Assembly: GCA_964438515.1 (NCBI GenBank)
Contig: CAYTLK010000010.1
Span: 1-64,000, forward strand
DNA: 64,000 bases
Source of the DNA: RGIG3701 sp964438515
Lineage (GTDB): Bacteria > Planctomycetota > Planctomycetia > Pirellulales > Thermoguttaceae
Direction: 5' to 3'
Shown here: positions 8,623 through 17,625 of the stretch, in pieces
How the letters are laid out: each line of letters starts with the position of its first letter
Numbering within the stretch: the stretch's first letter is position 1
Position numbers and translations under genes: made by a program
Notes under the pieces: generated by a model
The model's input: only the letters and a program-made list of their open reading frames with translations
Databases searched by the model: none
Told to the model about the DNA's origin: nothing

Positions 8623-10350
8623 CTACATCTTTTCGACCGTCTGAATTCCCAGAAGTTCCAACCCCTTCTGAATCGTTCGGGCCGTCAGGTCGCAGAGAAC
8701 CAGACGACTGTCGCGCACCGCGTCATTTTCGGCCCGCAAAACCGGACAGTTTTCAAAAAACGTGCTGTACTTGCTCGCAAGCTCGTACAAGTACGCCGTT
8801 AGGAAATTTGGACGATTATCCTTCGCAACACTTTCGAGCGCCTCGTCGAACCGCAACAGTTCCAGCGCCAGCGCGCGTTCTGCCGGATGCGCCAGTTCGA
8901 TTTTTGCGGAAGATGCGATTTTTTGAGCGTCAAAACCGCCCTTTGAAAAAATGCTTCGAACCCGTGCGTACGCATACTGCATGTACGTCGCGGTGTTTCC
9001 CGTCAGTGCAAGCATTTTATCGTACGAAAAGACGTAATCGCTTTCCCGATTTTGGGAGAGGTCCGCATATTTCAGGGCGCCGATTCCGATTTTCTGAGCC
9101 GTTTTCTCCAAATCTTCGTCCGACACGTTGTTCGTTTCATTCTGCTTGATGGCCGCGCGGGCACGATCGACCGCCTCGTCGAGGAGTCCGTCGAGTCCCA
9201 CCGTGTCGCCGCTGCGCGTTTTGAAAGGTTTTCCGTCGTCACCAAGAATCGTTCCGAATTTAACGTGCCGCAAATCAATTCCTTCGTATCCCAGCATGTG
9301 CAGCAACTCAAAAAGATTCACGAAATGCTCGCTTTGCCGATGATCGACGACGTAATAAATCGCGTCAGGATTGTACGTTTCCATTCGATACAGGAACGTC
9401 GCGATGTCGGTCGTGGCGTACAAAAAGGCGCCGTCCTTTTTCTGAACAATCATCGGCGCTTTCCGTTCGGGAAAGAAGACGCAAACGGCCCCCTCACTGT
9501 CGGCCGCAAGTCCTTTGTCGCGCAAAAGCTGCACGACGCCGGGAAGCCGATCGTTGTAAAAACTTTCCCCATGCGTTTCGTCAAACTGAATGTCGAGCCG
9601 TTCGTACGCACGGTTAATCTCCGCGATGCAGCAAGGCATAATTTTCGCCCAAAGCGCCCTATTTTCCGGGTCGCCGACGTGAAGACGCTCGGTCTCGAGC
9701 CGACATTCGTCCGCGACTTTTTCGTCCGCATCCATTTCCTGACGCGCAATCCGATAGAGCCTCAAAAGTTCCATAATCGGATTTTCTTGAAATTTTTTTT
9801 CGTCGAGATAGTGCTTCCAACCGTAAAAAATCATTCCGAACTGCGTGCCCCAGTCGCCGAGATGATTGTCGCGAATGACTTTGTGCCCCAAAAACTTCAA
9901 AACGCGGCTCATCGAATCCCCAATAATCGTCGAACGAATGTGTCCGACGTGCATCGGTTTTGCGACGTTCGGCGAAGAAAAATCCATCACGATCGTTTTT
10001 GGTTTTTCCGCAAGCGACACTCCCAGACGCTCGTCTTTCGCGGCCAATTCCAGCGTTGTCACCATCCAGTCGGCAGAGATTTTGAGGTTCAAAAAGCCTG
10101 GACCCGCAATTTCGATGGACTCAAGCAGCGCCGCCGCCAGCGGGTTCTGCAATGCTTTTTCACGAATCATTTCCGCCACTTCACGCGGTTTTTTCCCCAG
10201 AGATTTTCCCATCGCCATCGCGAAATTGGCCTGATAGTCTCCAAACTTCACATCATTACAGCGGCTGAGCATCCCCATGAATTTTTCGGGGGTTTCTGTA
10301 TATTCGGCCAAAACCGGCTTAAAAATTTTCTCAAGAAGCGAAGGAATCAT
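8623..10350 (-). CDS. argS: Arginyl-tRNA synthetase
   Basis: This class I synthetase charges tRNA-Arg. The protein has 575 residues. It shows the N-terminal ArgS-specific domain, the HIGH-type motif PMHVGHIRS (~residue 137) within FSSPNVAKPMHVGH, GDWGTQFGMIF, and a modified KMSKS region GKPFKTRSGDTV, as is usual in this enzyme. The C-terminal DALR anticodon-binding domain ends in GLELLGIQTVEKM. The ATG is preceded by GAGG. A promoter is visible upstream (10398-10425). Confidence 0.95.
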   Translation of the reverse strand: MIPSLLEKIFKPVLAEYTETPEKFMGMLSRCNDVKFGDYQANFAMAMGKSLGKKPREVAEMIREKALQNPLAAALLESIEIAGPGFLNLKISADWMVTTLELAAKDERLGVSLAEKPKTIVMDFSSPNVAKPMHVGHIRSTIIGDSMSRVLKFLGHKVIRDNHLGDWGTQFGMIFYGWKHYLDEKKFQENPIMELLRLYRIARQEMDADEKVADECRLETERLHVGDPENRALWAKIMPCCIAEINRAYERLDIQFDETHGESFYNDRLPGVVQLLRDKGLAADSEGAVCVFFPERKAPMIVQKKDGAFLYATTDIATFLYRMETYNPDAIYYVVDHRQSEHFVNLFELLHMLGYEGIDLRHVKFGTILGDDGKPFKTRSGDTVGLDGLLDEAVDRARAAIKQNETNNVSDEDLEKTAQKIGIGALKYADLSQNRESDYVFSYDKMLALTGNTATYMQYAYARVRSIFSKGGFDAQKIASSAKIELAHPAERALALELLRFDEALESVAKDNRPNFLTAYLYELASKYSTFFENCPVLRAENDAVRDSRLVLCDLTARTIQKGLELLGIQTVEKM

Positions 10351-10397
10351 TTGGAACCTCTTTTCCTTTATTAATAGTCAAAAAAATACGTTCTTTT

Positions 10398-10425
10398 ATT
10401 ATAAACCAAAATGAAATCATTACAA
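10398..10425 (-). promoter_or_regulatory. argS: Sigma-70-type promoter for argS
   Basis: On the minus strand TTGTAA, a 16-base spacer and a perfect TATAAT lie about 50 bases upstream of the argS start. Confidence 0.6.
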
Positions 10426-10574
10426 CCCCCCGCCCAAAAACCTTTTTTTGCAAAAAAAAGAAAACAAACGGCATTCTTTTCCTGAAATTTCCATCTTCCC
10501 GATCTTAAATCTTTGAAAAAGTCGAATATATTTTCCCAATTTTGACATTTTTTGATAAAATACAAAAAGTGGGC

Positions 10575-10602
10575 TTGACACGCAAGATAAAATAGGTATA
10601 AT
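10575..10602 (+). promoter_or_regulatory. Strong sigma-70-type promoter of the response regulator
   Basis: A consensus TTGACA, 16-base spacer and TATAAT, preceded by an A/T-rich stretch. The leader to the start codon is about 90 bases. It contains a short potential leader ORF of ten codons at about 10625 (ATG CCG GTA TGG...), which I do not treat as a gene. Confidence 0.75.
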
Positions 10603-10697
10603 CGGAGTTATCAGAAAGAAAGGAAATGCCGGTATGGCTGGGGTTCTCTGAAAAATAAGAGCGATACGAACACTACGGTATTAGGAAGGAATTTAGA

Positions 10698-11282
10698 ATG
10701 GCCGTGATTAAGACTGTGTACACGACAGGCGAAGCCGCAAAGATTTGCAAGGTGAGTCAGCAGACGATTATTCGCTGCTTCGACACTGGACAGCTGAAGG
10801 GATTTCGAGTTCCCGGCAGCCGTTTTCGCCGCATTCCTCGGGAGCAGCTGTTTATCTTCATGCGAGAAAACAACATTCCAACGGATGCGTTGGAAAGTCC
10901 CCTGCGGAAAGTTCTGCTTGTTGATGACGATGTCGATATTGTAACATTAATACAGGATATGCTGGAGAGGGACGGGCGGTTTGAAGTGCGAGCCGTCAAT
11001 AACGGCTTCGACGCTGGAATGATGGTCAAAGAATATCATCCGGAACTCATCGTTCTGGACGTGATGCTCCCCGACATTAATGGCAAAGAAGTCTGCCAGC
11101 GCGTCCGAAACGACAAAACAATGGATAATGTACGCATTATCTGCATCTCCGGAATGGTCGAAGAAAACCGCATCAACGATCTTCTTGCGAGCGGCGCAAA
11201 CGATTTCCTTCGCAAACCGTTTGACGTGGACGTTTTGCAGAAAAAAATCTGCCACATGCTGGACATCGAACCCACCCGTTAA
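10698..11282 (+). CDS. Response regulator with N-terminal excisionase-type HTH
   Basis: The protein has 194 residues. Residues 7-55 form an excisionase/MerR-like helix-turn-helix (TTGEAAKICKVSQQTIIRCF, then GQLKGFRVPGSRFRRIPREQL). Residues 70-188 form a CheY-like receiver with acidic pocket DDD77-79 region, phosphoacceptor Asp121 in LIVLDVMLPD, and Lys173 in RKPF. The DNA-binding part comes before the receiver, the reverse of common OmpR or NarL proteins. It has its own strong promoter and terminator. A histidine kinase lies immediately downstream and is the natural partner candidate. The start is supported by AGGAAGG upstream. Confidence 0.88.
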   Translation: MAVIKTVYTTGEAAKICKVSQQTIIRCFDTGQLKGFRVPGSRFRRIPREQLFIFMRENNIPTDALESPLRKVLLVDDDVDIVTLIQDMLERDGRFEVRAVNNGFDAGMMVKEYHPELIVLDVMLPDINGKEVCQRVRNDKTMDNVRIICISGMVEENRINDLLASGANDFLRKPFDVDVLQKKICHMLDIEPTR

Positions 11283-11302
11283 TTTGGAATGGGAATTGTT
11301 CG

Positions 11303-11335
11303 GGAGTTGAAGTTCGGGCTTCGACTCCTTTTTTT
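11303..11335 (+). terminator. Intrinsic terminator after the response regulator
   Basis: The stem is GGAGTTGAAG / CTTCGACTCC around a TTCGGG loop, followed by seven T residues. It separates the regulator from the kinase gene. Confidence 0.85.
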
Positions 11336-11350
11336 ATGACGTTTTGATTA

Positions 11351-12088
11351 ATGACGTTTCGATTTTTTGTTTTACGTTTGAAAGACGCCAAAATGCCTTC
11401 ACCGTCCGACTATCAATCGCTTTCTACCGAGCTTCTCGCTGAGTTTGCGGCAGGCGCGGGTCACGATTTGAACAACCCTCTTGCAATCATCAGCGGAAGG
11501 GCGCAGCTCATGATTCAAAACGAGACGGACCCCGAAAAACGTGCGGATTTGGCGGTAATTCTGACGCAAGTGGAACGCGCAAAGGACATGATCGCCGACC
11601 TGAGACTCGTCGCGAGACCGCCGCTCCCCGAAAAAAGTGCGTTTCTGGCCTGCGAACTCCTGAAAAAGCTGTACGACAGTTACGAAACCGCGTTTGATGA
11701 ACAAAAAATCGACTGGAAAGCAACTGCCGAAGACGGTCTGACGCTCTTTGCCGACCCGGTTCAAATGATGATTCTGTTCCGCGCGCTCATTCAGAACTCA
11801 CTTCGGGCACTCGGCGGAGCGGGTGAAATCTCGATTGAGGGAAAAACATCGATGGACCGGAAACTCATTGAATTTCGGGTCTGCGACTCCGGACCGGGAA
11901 TTCCTCTGGAAATTCAGCCTTATATTTTTGAGCCGTATTATTCTTCGTATCAGTCGGGGCGCGGTTTGGGGTTTGGACTCACGAAAGCCCGAATTATCGC
12001 ACGGCTTCACGGCGGCGATGTGACGTTCGACGAAACGGAACCGAAAACAACGTTTCTCGTGACGCTTGAAAATCGTTCGTATTTCTGA
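11351..12088 (+). CDS. Soluble sensor-domain-less histidine kinase
   Basis: The protein has 245 residues from 11351; an ATG at 11393 (231 residues) is equally plausible and neither has a strong ribosome site. The DHp helix carries His38 in AGAGHDLNNPLAIISGRAQ. The ATPase domain shows an N-box (ALIQNSLRALG), G1 (CDSGPGIP) and G2 (GRGLGFGLTKARIIARLHGG). No transmembrane segment or PAS/GAF domain is present, so the input must come from another protein or from the short N-terminus. It follows the response regulator by only 68 bases, but an intrinsic terminator lies between them. A 15-bp direct repeat (11336-11350 and 11351-11365) spans the start. Confidence 0.85.
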   Translation: MTFRFFVLRLKDAKMPSPSDYQSLSTELLAEFAAGAGHDLNNPLAIISGRAQLMIQNETDPEKRADLAVILTQVERAKDMIADLRLVARPPLPEKSAFLACELLKKLYDSYETAFDEQKIDWKATAEDGLTLFADPVQMMILFRALIQNSLRALGGAGEISIEGKTSMDRKLIEFRVCDSGPGIPLEIQPYIFEPYYSSYQSGRGLGFGLTKARIIARLHGGDVTFDETEPKTTFLVTLENRSYF

Positions 12089-12154
12089 TTGTGTGCGAGT
12101 CCGTTCCTAGTGAATGAAACATCTAGGAAAAAACACGCAACACCCACAAAAAAG

Positions 12155-12190
12155 AAAAAACACGTGCATTTTGAAGTACACGTGTTTTTT
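12155..12190. terminator. Bidirectional terminator between convergent genes
   Basis: The stem AAAAAACACGTG / CACGTGTTTTTT with a 12-base loop can serve the kinase on the plus strand and the OmpA-like gene on the minus strand, which converge here. Confidence 0.85.
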
Positions 12191-12214
12191 TGTTTGAAAG
12201 AATCGGGGACGAGT

Positions 12215-12862
12215 TTAACGCATTCCGCCGCCCATTCCGCCGCGTCCGCCCATTCCGCCGCGACTGCCATTTCCGCCGTAGCTTCCGCTTCCCAGCGAGT
12301 CGTTGAACGCCTGAATGGCTTCGTCTCCACGCATCTGACGGTTGAAGTCGGGTGCAATCACAACCCGATTCGCGATGAGATTGGGATCCATCGTCACGTC
12401 GTCCGCATAAAATTTCTGGAGCCACATCACCACGTTTGCACGGCGTGTTTCATCAATCGTCATAAGACGCTGATTCTCTTTCACGTCATTCGTTTTTTCC
12501 GTCAGTTCCACCACCACGGGGAACGGAACGTAAGGGAGACGACGTGCGATTTGAACCATATGGTCGCGTCCCTTCGGATTCAAAGTAGCAGTTTCTCCCA
12601 CAAACTCGTAATCGTAGAGGATAAAATCGGCGGCTTCCGCATTCGTCTGCTGCGTTTCGTTGAATGCATCGGAAATCTGTCCCAGCGGGAACGGACGATC
12701 GTACGGCGGCATCGCGGGTTTGTTCCACGAACGACTCCAAGGACCGTTTCCGCCGCACCCATTGTTGCAGAAACGAGGGCACTGGGCGGAAACCAGCTGC
12801 GTCGTTCCCAGTACGAGAAGAAGCATAAGCCCTTTTGCAAGTAAATGTGTATTCTTAAACAT
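12215..12862 (-). CDS. Exported OmpA-like protein of the Tad secretin operon
   Basis: The protein has 215 residues with an N-terminal signal sequence (LAKGLMLLLVLGTTQLVSAQ). The region about residues 95-175 resembles an OmpA C-terminal fold: FPVVVELTEKTND, then a helix LMTIDETRRANVVMWLQ and the closing strand NRVVIAP. The tail is Gly/Arg/Met-rich (GGNGSRGGMGGRGGMGGG). It lies downstream of the secretin on the same strand, and OmpA-like proteins commonly accompany Tad secretins, so a role in anchoring the pilus channel to the wall is likely. The family assignment is by pattern only. Confidence 0.65.
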   Translation of the reverse strand: MFKNTHLLAKGLMLLLVLGTTQLVSAQCPRFCNNGCGGNGPWSRSWNKPAMPPYDRPFPLGQISDAFNETQQTNAEAADFILYDYEFVGETATLNPKGRDHMVQIARRLPYVPFPVVVELTEKTNDVKENQRLMTIDETRRANVVMWLQKFYADDVTMDPNLIANRVVIAPDFNRQMRGDEAIQAFNDSLGSGSYGGNGSRGGMGGRGGMGGGMR

Positions 12863-12986
12863 GGTTGAACCTTTAATGTTTCACTTCCTGTAATGTAAGG
12901 TTTTTGAAAATGGATTCGTTTTCAGCCGAACCGAGGATCCTTCCCCGGTTCGACCAAGGTCAAATTTTTCAGTGACCGTAATTTTT

Positions 12987-15211
12987 TCAGTGACCGTAAG
13001 GACCGCTGATGATGGCGGAGCCGCCGGACAGATACCGATTTCTCAGGGAGGGCCAAACCGTACCGCGATAATCACGGGTCGGAGTTCCTTCAAGCCGTCC
13101 GAGGATGTGGAACTGTGCGTTCGTCGGTTCCGTAACGTCGAAACCTGGGAGCGGCGGAACTTCATCCGGTTCCATCGGTGCAACGAGTTCCGGCGAGACC
13201 AAAATCACCATCTCACGTTCGCCGCGGGACTTGGATTTGTGTCCCAAAAAGTTGCTGAAGATCGGGATGTTGCTTCGATTTTCGGCCGAATAATTATCTT
13301 CGAGTGCGGTACCGAGGCAGAACGTCTGTCCTTCACGCAGTTCGACGCGGCTGTCAATCATACGGGATTCCAGGTTCGGAATGCCGGACACTTCGTTTTG
13401 CGTCCCGTCGAGCGCACTGAATTCACCCGCAATCTGGAGGCGGATGAGGTCTTTGTCGAGGACCGTCGGAAGGAACGTGATGACCGTACCGTAAGCTCGG
13501 AAGTCCGTCGTAACCGCACTGGCGCCGCCGACGCCCACCGTCGTCTGAATCGGGATTTCACCGCCGGAAACCAGCTGGGCCGAATTTCCGCTCATCGTGA
13601 CGAGGGTAGATTCACTCATTTGACGCACCACACCCGTTCCGATGAGGTAGTCGACGCCGATTTTCACGTCCGCACTGCTGTACGTCAGGAGGCCGCCGCC
13701 GCTTGTGAAAGCACCCATGAGGCTCTGAACCAGCATTTTGTCGCCGTGGAAATTCACCGAGAAATCCACTCCGCTCGAACTGCCGTTCGAACGTGAAAGG
13801 TCGGCGAGTTTCACTTTCAGCTGTACCGTCTGGACTCCCGGAACGCGCAGCTGATTCACAATAATCAGTCCCTGCTGGGTCGGCAAACCGGTTTCTTCGT
13901 CGAGCGTCACGGCCGTGTTGCGGTAGGAACTGTTGCTGTCGTTGATGTCGTTCTGCAAAATCCGCATGATTTCCGCAGCTTCTTCCGGACTGCGCGCCTG
14001 ACCGCGAATAATGAGCTTGTTCGCGAGGAGCGTCAGACGAACTTTACTGTTCGGAAACATGGTCGCAATCTGTTCTTCAAGGATTCTGAACTGTTCCGCA
14101 CGACGATCCCGCAGCGACGGATCCGGACGCGTGCTCACCACAAACGTCACCGGTTTGTACGTTCCGTCTTCGAACCAGAATGTGACGTGCGTGGACCCCA
14201 CACTGCGGCCGATGATGGAAATTTCACGCGGCGTGAACTGTACGATATCGCAAATCGTAGGGTCTACGATTGCTGTACGAATCAAATTGTAGCGTGTCCG
14301 CATCAGCAAACTGCGTTTCGCAATGACTGTCAATTCCTGCGATTCCTTATAAACCTGGAACGGACCCACCGTCTCGGTTTCTTCCGCATCGAGGGACTGG
14401 TCGTCACTGAGATTCGAACCCACCTGCGACTGTGCCGGAACACGAACGCTTTCCTGCGCCAGCGGCTGAAGCGTCGCGGGTTCCTCACGAATCACCGGAC
14501 CCGCCTGTACGGGTGCGGGAACAATCGGCTCCTGCATCACAACGGGCTGAATCGGCTGAACGGGCTGAGCCGCTTGAACAGGCTGCACAGCTTGANNNNN
14601 NNNNNNNNNNNNNNNNNNNNNNNNNNNNNNNNNNNNNNNNNNNNNNNNNNNNNNNNNNNNNNNNNNNNNNNNNNNNNNNNNNNNNNNNNNNNNNNAACGG
14701 GCTGAATCGGCTGAACGGGCTGAGCCGCTTGAACAGGCTGCACAGCTTGAACAGGCTGCGCCGTCTGAACGGGTGCCGATTTCGCAACAGGAGCCTCTTC
14801 CACCCGTTTGGGGGCCGGAGCGGAAACCTGTGCCGGAGCCGGAGTCGGAACCTGTGCGGGAGTTGAAACGTCCTGTACGAGGAAATCCGTCATTTCTTCA
14901 TCGGAAGAAACGTCGGCGTCGTCCGCAGATTTTGCGTCTTTTGCGTCTTCCGCCTCTTCAGAATCATTTGCCACAATCGAAAACTCCATGGAATTTTCGC
15001 TGCCGGCGTTTTGTCCGTAATTTGTTTGAACGCATTCAAACAAAAGATCGGAATCCGATTGCGTTTCGTCCCCTCTCACCTGCGGAATTGTGACGCTCAC
15101 AAGAGCGGCTGCCGTCAGGAACGGGAGGAAACAATGAACGCTAAAAAAGTTCTTTTTTAAAGTATTCATGGAACTGCCCTGTCCAAAATTTTTTGTGAAA
15201 TACGAATCCAT
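12987..15211 (-). CDS. cpaC: Tad/Flp pilus secretin (CpaC/RcpA type), split by an assembly gap
   Basis: This outer-membrane channel protein of the Tad pilus starts at 15211 (AGGA upstream) with a signal peptide near residues 18-48. A Pro/Gln/Val-rich linker with QPVQ repeats follows and is broken by 100 Ns. Then come the pilus N-terminal domain (SLLMRTRYNLIRTAIVDP, ISIIGRSVGSTHVTFWF), a BON-like segment (LTLLANKLIIRGQARSPEEA) and the secretin domain (GTVITFLPTVLD, IPNLESRMIDSRVELREGQT, MVILVSPELVAPM). The two sides are in different frames as written, but merging the identical 55-base flanks joins them in frame and gives about 689 residues. The gene is preceded by a small exported protein and followed by an OmpA-like gene. 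Confidence 0.88.
14596..14695. other. Assembly gap (100 Ns) inside the secretin linker
   Basis: One hundred Ns separate two copies of an identical 55-base sequence, 14541-14595 and 14696-14750. The copies lie in the QPVQ-repeat linker. Overlaying them restores the secretin frame, so the gap is probably a failed contig merge and not missing sequence of known length. Confidence 0.9.
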
Positions 15212-15259
15212 GTATTCCTGTGTATGAAATGTAATAACGTAACTCTTAAATGTTGAGAA

Positions 15260-15700
15260 CTACTTTTGGGAAATTCCCTCAGAGTCAAACACTTCTGACG
15301 GAGACCGAAGTTTCGCGCCTCGATACGGTGCAATGTATTCCGTCATCGTTTTCTGGGAATAAATCCCAGGCCAAAAGTAGGTGTACTGGCGCGGAACGGG
15401 AAATTTGTAACTTCCATTCGTTCGGCAATTAAAGCAGGTCGTGGCCGACAAATTTTCTGCGAGCGATACATGATGATGCCGGGATTCAGAACATCCGCAA
15501 GTATCACAGCCGCAGGGACTGCCTGTCACGTAAACCGGTGCCGCCGCAGTCGTTGGAACTGCGGTCTCTTCTGTGGGAAGCATTACCGAGTTTGCCGTCC
15601 CGTCTTGTGCACGCGACGCAGAAACGAGGAATACTACACTCATCATCGCCAGCGCGCAGAATAAAAACCAACGTGTTTTGCAAATGCCTGAAACGTTCAT
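15260..15700 (-). CDS. Small Cys-rich exported protein ahead of the secretin
   Basis: The protein has 146 residues from the ATG at 15700, which has AAGGA upstream; an upstream in-frame start (15844) lacks support. It has a signal peptide (FLFCALAMMSVVFLVSASRAQ). A Cys/His cluster follows (CGCDTCGCSE, then HHH, and CFNC), suggesting a metal site or disulfides. The C-terminus (RQYTYFWPGIYSQKTMTEYIAPYRG) is rich in aromatic residues. The secretin starts 48 bases downstream on the same strand, so this is the first gene of that operon. I do not recognise the family. Confidence 0.65.
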   Translation of the reverse strand: MNVSGICKTRWFLFCALAMMSVVFLVSASRAQDGTANSVMLPTEETAVPTTAAAPVYVTGSPCGCDTCGCSESRHHHVSLAENLSATTCFNCRTNGSYKFPVPRQYTYFWPGIYSQKTMTEYIAPYRGAKLRSPSEVFDSEGISQK

Positions 15701-15917
15701 TGAATGGCCATCCTTGCTTAATAATATTTGTACGAACTTAATTCGACTGCTTCTAACAGTTCTTACAGTATCTATCGGTATAACTGCAACAGAAGATAAA
15801 ACTAATTTTATTGTTTTTACAAGAATAATCAGACCAAATGTCACATTTAGATTTAATATAGATAAAGTTTTACGGTTGTTTCAACTGCATAAATTTCCAT
15901 TGAATCTAAACTTTCTT

Positions 15918-16994
15918 CTACTCGATTAACGTTTGATACTTTTCTATATATTTTTGAATATTACACATATTCGATATGAATTTCATAGCTTCCGAAACCT
16001 GTGCGTCTCGCGTCTCCGGATGCACGCACAGAAGATGGGACGCACTCGCAAGTGCGGTCGTTTCGTGTTCTGCCGGCACAAAAGACGCCGCATTTTCCGG
16101 AAGAATCTCAAAAAAATCCTCCGTTTGCGCGCACACGATCGGCACACCCGCCGCCGCAGCTTCCAACATCGCCAAACCTGCACCCGGCACAGACTGCGGA
16201 TTCCAAAAAAAGTCAAAAAAAGGTAAAATTTCCGAAAAATCTTCGCGAAACGGAACCCAATGAACGATTTCATCCCGTTCGTACTGATGCACGAAACGCT
16301 CCACAAGACGCCGTTCGAGGTTCTTTTGCGGCCCCGGCTCGAAAAAAAACAGGTGCATTTCCGGATGCACACGCACGATGGAATCAATCGTCCAAACCGC
16401 CCAATTCCACCGTTTCCACGGAGCCGCCGGCCCAACGCAGAGCGCAAGCAGAGCGTCCGACGGAAGGTTCCATTCCTCCAAAAACGCCGTTCGGTCCGCA
16501 CGCGCCGAAGTTTTGGAAGAAACCGGCTCGGAGAGACAGTCGTGAAGAACGCGCCAGTTCGCGGTGATGTTTCGATTTTCGTACGCATGTTGAACACTGG
16601 AAGAATTCGTCAAAACGGCGTCAAAACGGCGTATGATTCCGGCATTCGGACGGCGCCAGGGGTCGAAATGTCGTAAAGTAAGGATGCTTCGAGCGTGAAA
16701 AAGCTCCGCAAGACGCAATCCCGCAGCTGCGAGCGGCTCGCCCCAAACGTGCACCACTTTTGGACGTATTTTCAGCTTCCGAACGCCTCGCAGCACCGCC
16801 AGAAATGGTTCGAAACGGAAATGTGTCCGACATTCATAAATCGTCACTTGCGGGCTGTTCCGCAACGCGTCCCGCACCGAGTCGGGAACCGGCGCAAACG
16901 TAAAAATGACGGTTTCTTCGTTCGGAGTGTTTTTTGCAAGCGTCAAAAGCTGCGCGGCGTCGCCGCAGGCGGAAAGTGTGGGAATCAGGTGCAT
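15918..16994 (-). CDS. GT4-family glycosyltransferase
   Basis: The protein has 358 residues from the ATG at 16994; a longer in-frame version overlaps the upstream acetyltransferase and is unlikely. The GT-B fold is shown by the Gly-rich N-terminus (SACGDAAQLLTLAKN), a donor-domain start LLALCVGPAAPWKRW, and the C-terminal EX7E-like region NPQSVPGAGLAMLEAAAAGVP followed by IVCAQ. It probably transfers a sugar from a nucleotide donor to a lipid or glycan. It lies 29 bases after the acetyltransferase gene, in the same direction. Confidence 0.8.
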   Translation of the reverse strand: MHLIPTLSACGDAAQLLTLAKNTPNEETVIFTFAPVPDSVRDALRNSPQVTIYECRTHFRFEPFLAVLRGVRKLKIRPKVVHVWGEPLAAAGLRLAELFHARSILTLRHFDPWRRPNAGIIRRFDAVLTNSSSVQHAYENRNITANWRVLHDCLSEPVSSKTSARADRTAFLEEWNLPSDALLALCVGPAAPWKRWNWAVWTIDSIVRVHPEMHLFFFEPGPQKNLERRLVERFVHQYERDEIVHWVPFREDFSEILPFFDFFWNPQSVPGAGLAMLEAAAAGVPIVCAQTEDFFEILPENAASFVPAEHETTALASASHLLCVHPETRDAQVSEAMKFISNMCNIQKYIEKYQTLIE

Positions 16995-17023
16995 CACAGT
17001 TTCGAAAAAGGGACCTATGAGGA

Positions 17024-17509
17024 TTAAAGGATTTTGTGCCACAGTCCGACGTCCATCCAACAGCCGAATTTGTAGCCGACTTGTGGAAGGTGCGCCTTTT
17101 TGATGAGTCCAAAACTTTCGTGAAGCCGAACGCTGGCCTCGTTGGGGAGCGTAATGCACGCAACCACGGAATGAATTTCCTCGTTATTTTCAAGCAACCG
17201 AAAAAGTTTCTCGTACAGACGCCTTCCGACGTGTCCGTCCACGTGCTGTGGGTGTACATAAATCGAAAGTTCTGCGGTTCGGTGCCAGGCAGTGCGCGTA
17301 CGAAAAATGTCACAATAACAATAACCGATAATTTTTCCTTCTTCTTCGAGTCCGAGCCAGGGAAAATGCTGTGTTACACGACGCACGCGCCCCGCCATTT
17401 CCTCGACGGAAGGAAGCGTCTCTTCGGTCGTAAAGGTGGTATTCAAAACATAGTGCCCGTAAACCTCCAAAAGTTGGGGCGCATCCTCCGGCGTCACAAT
17501 ACGAATCAT
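17024..17509 (-). CDS. GNAT acetyltransferase, phosphinothricin-acetyltransferase-like
   Basis: The protein has 161 residues and spans one GNAT domain. It opens RIVTPEDAPQLLEVYGHYV, has TTFTTEETLPSVEEM and the acetyl-CoA loop region QHVDGHVGRRLYEKLF, and ends NEASVRLHESFGLIKKAHLPQVGYKFGCW. This order matches the Pat/Bar-like family of N-acetyltransferases that act on small amines or amino acids. The true substrate cannot be read from the sequence. A/T-rich 13-base tandem repeats lie just upstream (about 17553-17580). Confidence 0.82.
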   Translation of the reverse strand: MIRIVTPEDAPQLLEVYGHYVLNTTFTTEETLPSVEEMAGRVRRVTQHFPWLGLEEEGKIIGYCYCDIFRTRTAWHRTAELSIYVHPQHVDGHVGRRLYEKLFRLLENNEEIHSVVACITLPNEASVRLHESFGLIKKAHLPQVGYKFGCWMDVGLWHKIL

Positions 17510-17625
17510 AATCGGAAAAGGTCCTTTTTGTTTCTACTATTATTACTGCTATATATAATACTGTATAATAATACTGTATAAAATCGAAAAATAGCACGTT
17601 GGTTCGCAAAAAAATTCTTACATTT

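Noticed and set aside
10625..10657. Ten-codon leader ORF before the response regulator
   Set aside because: The purine-rich stretch is too close to the ATG and no attenuator structure lies between it and the gene.
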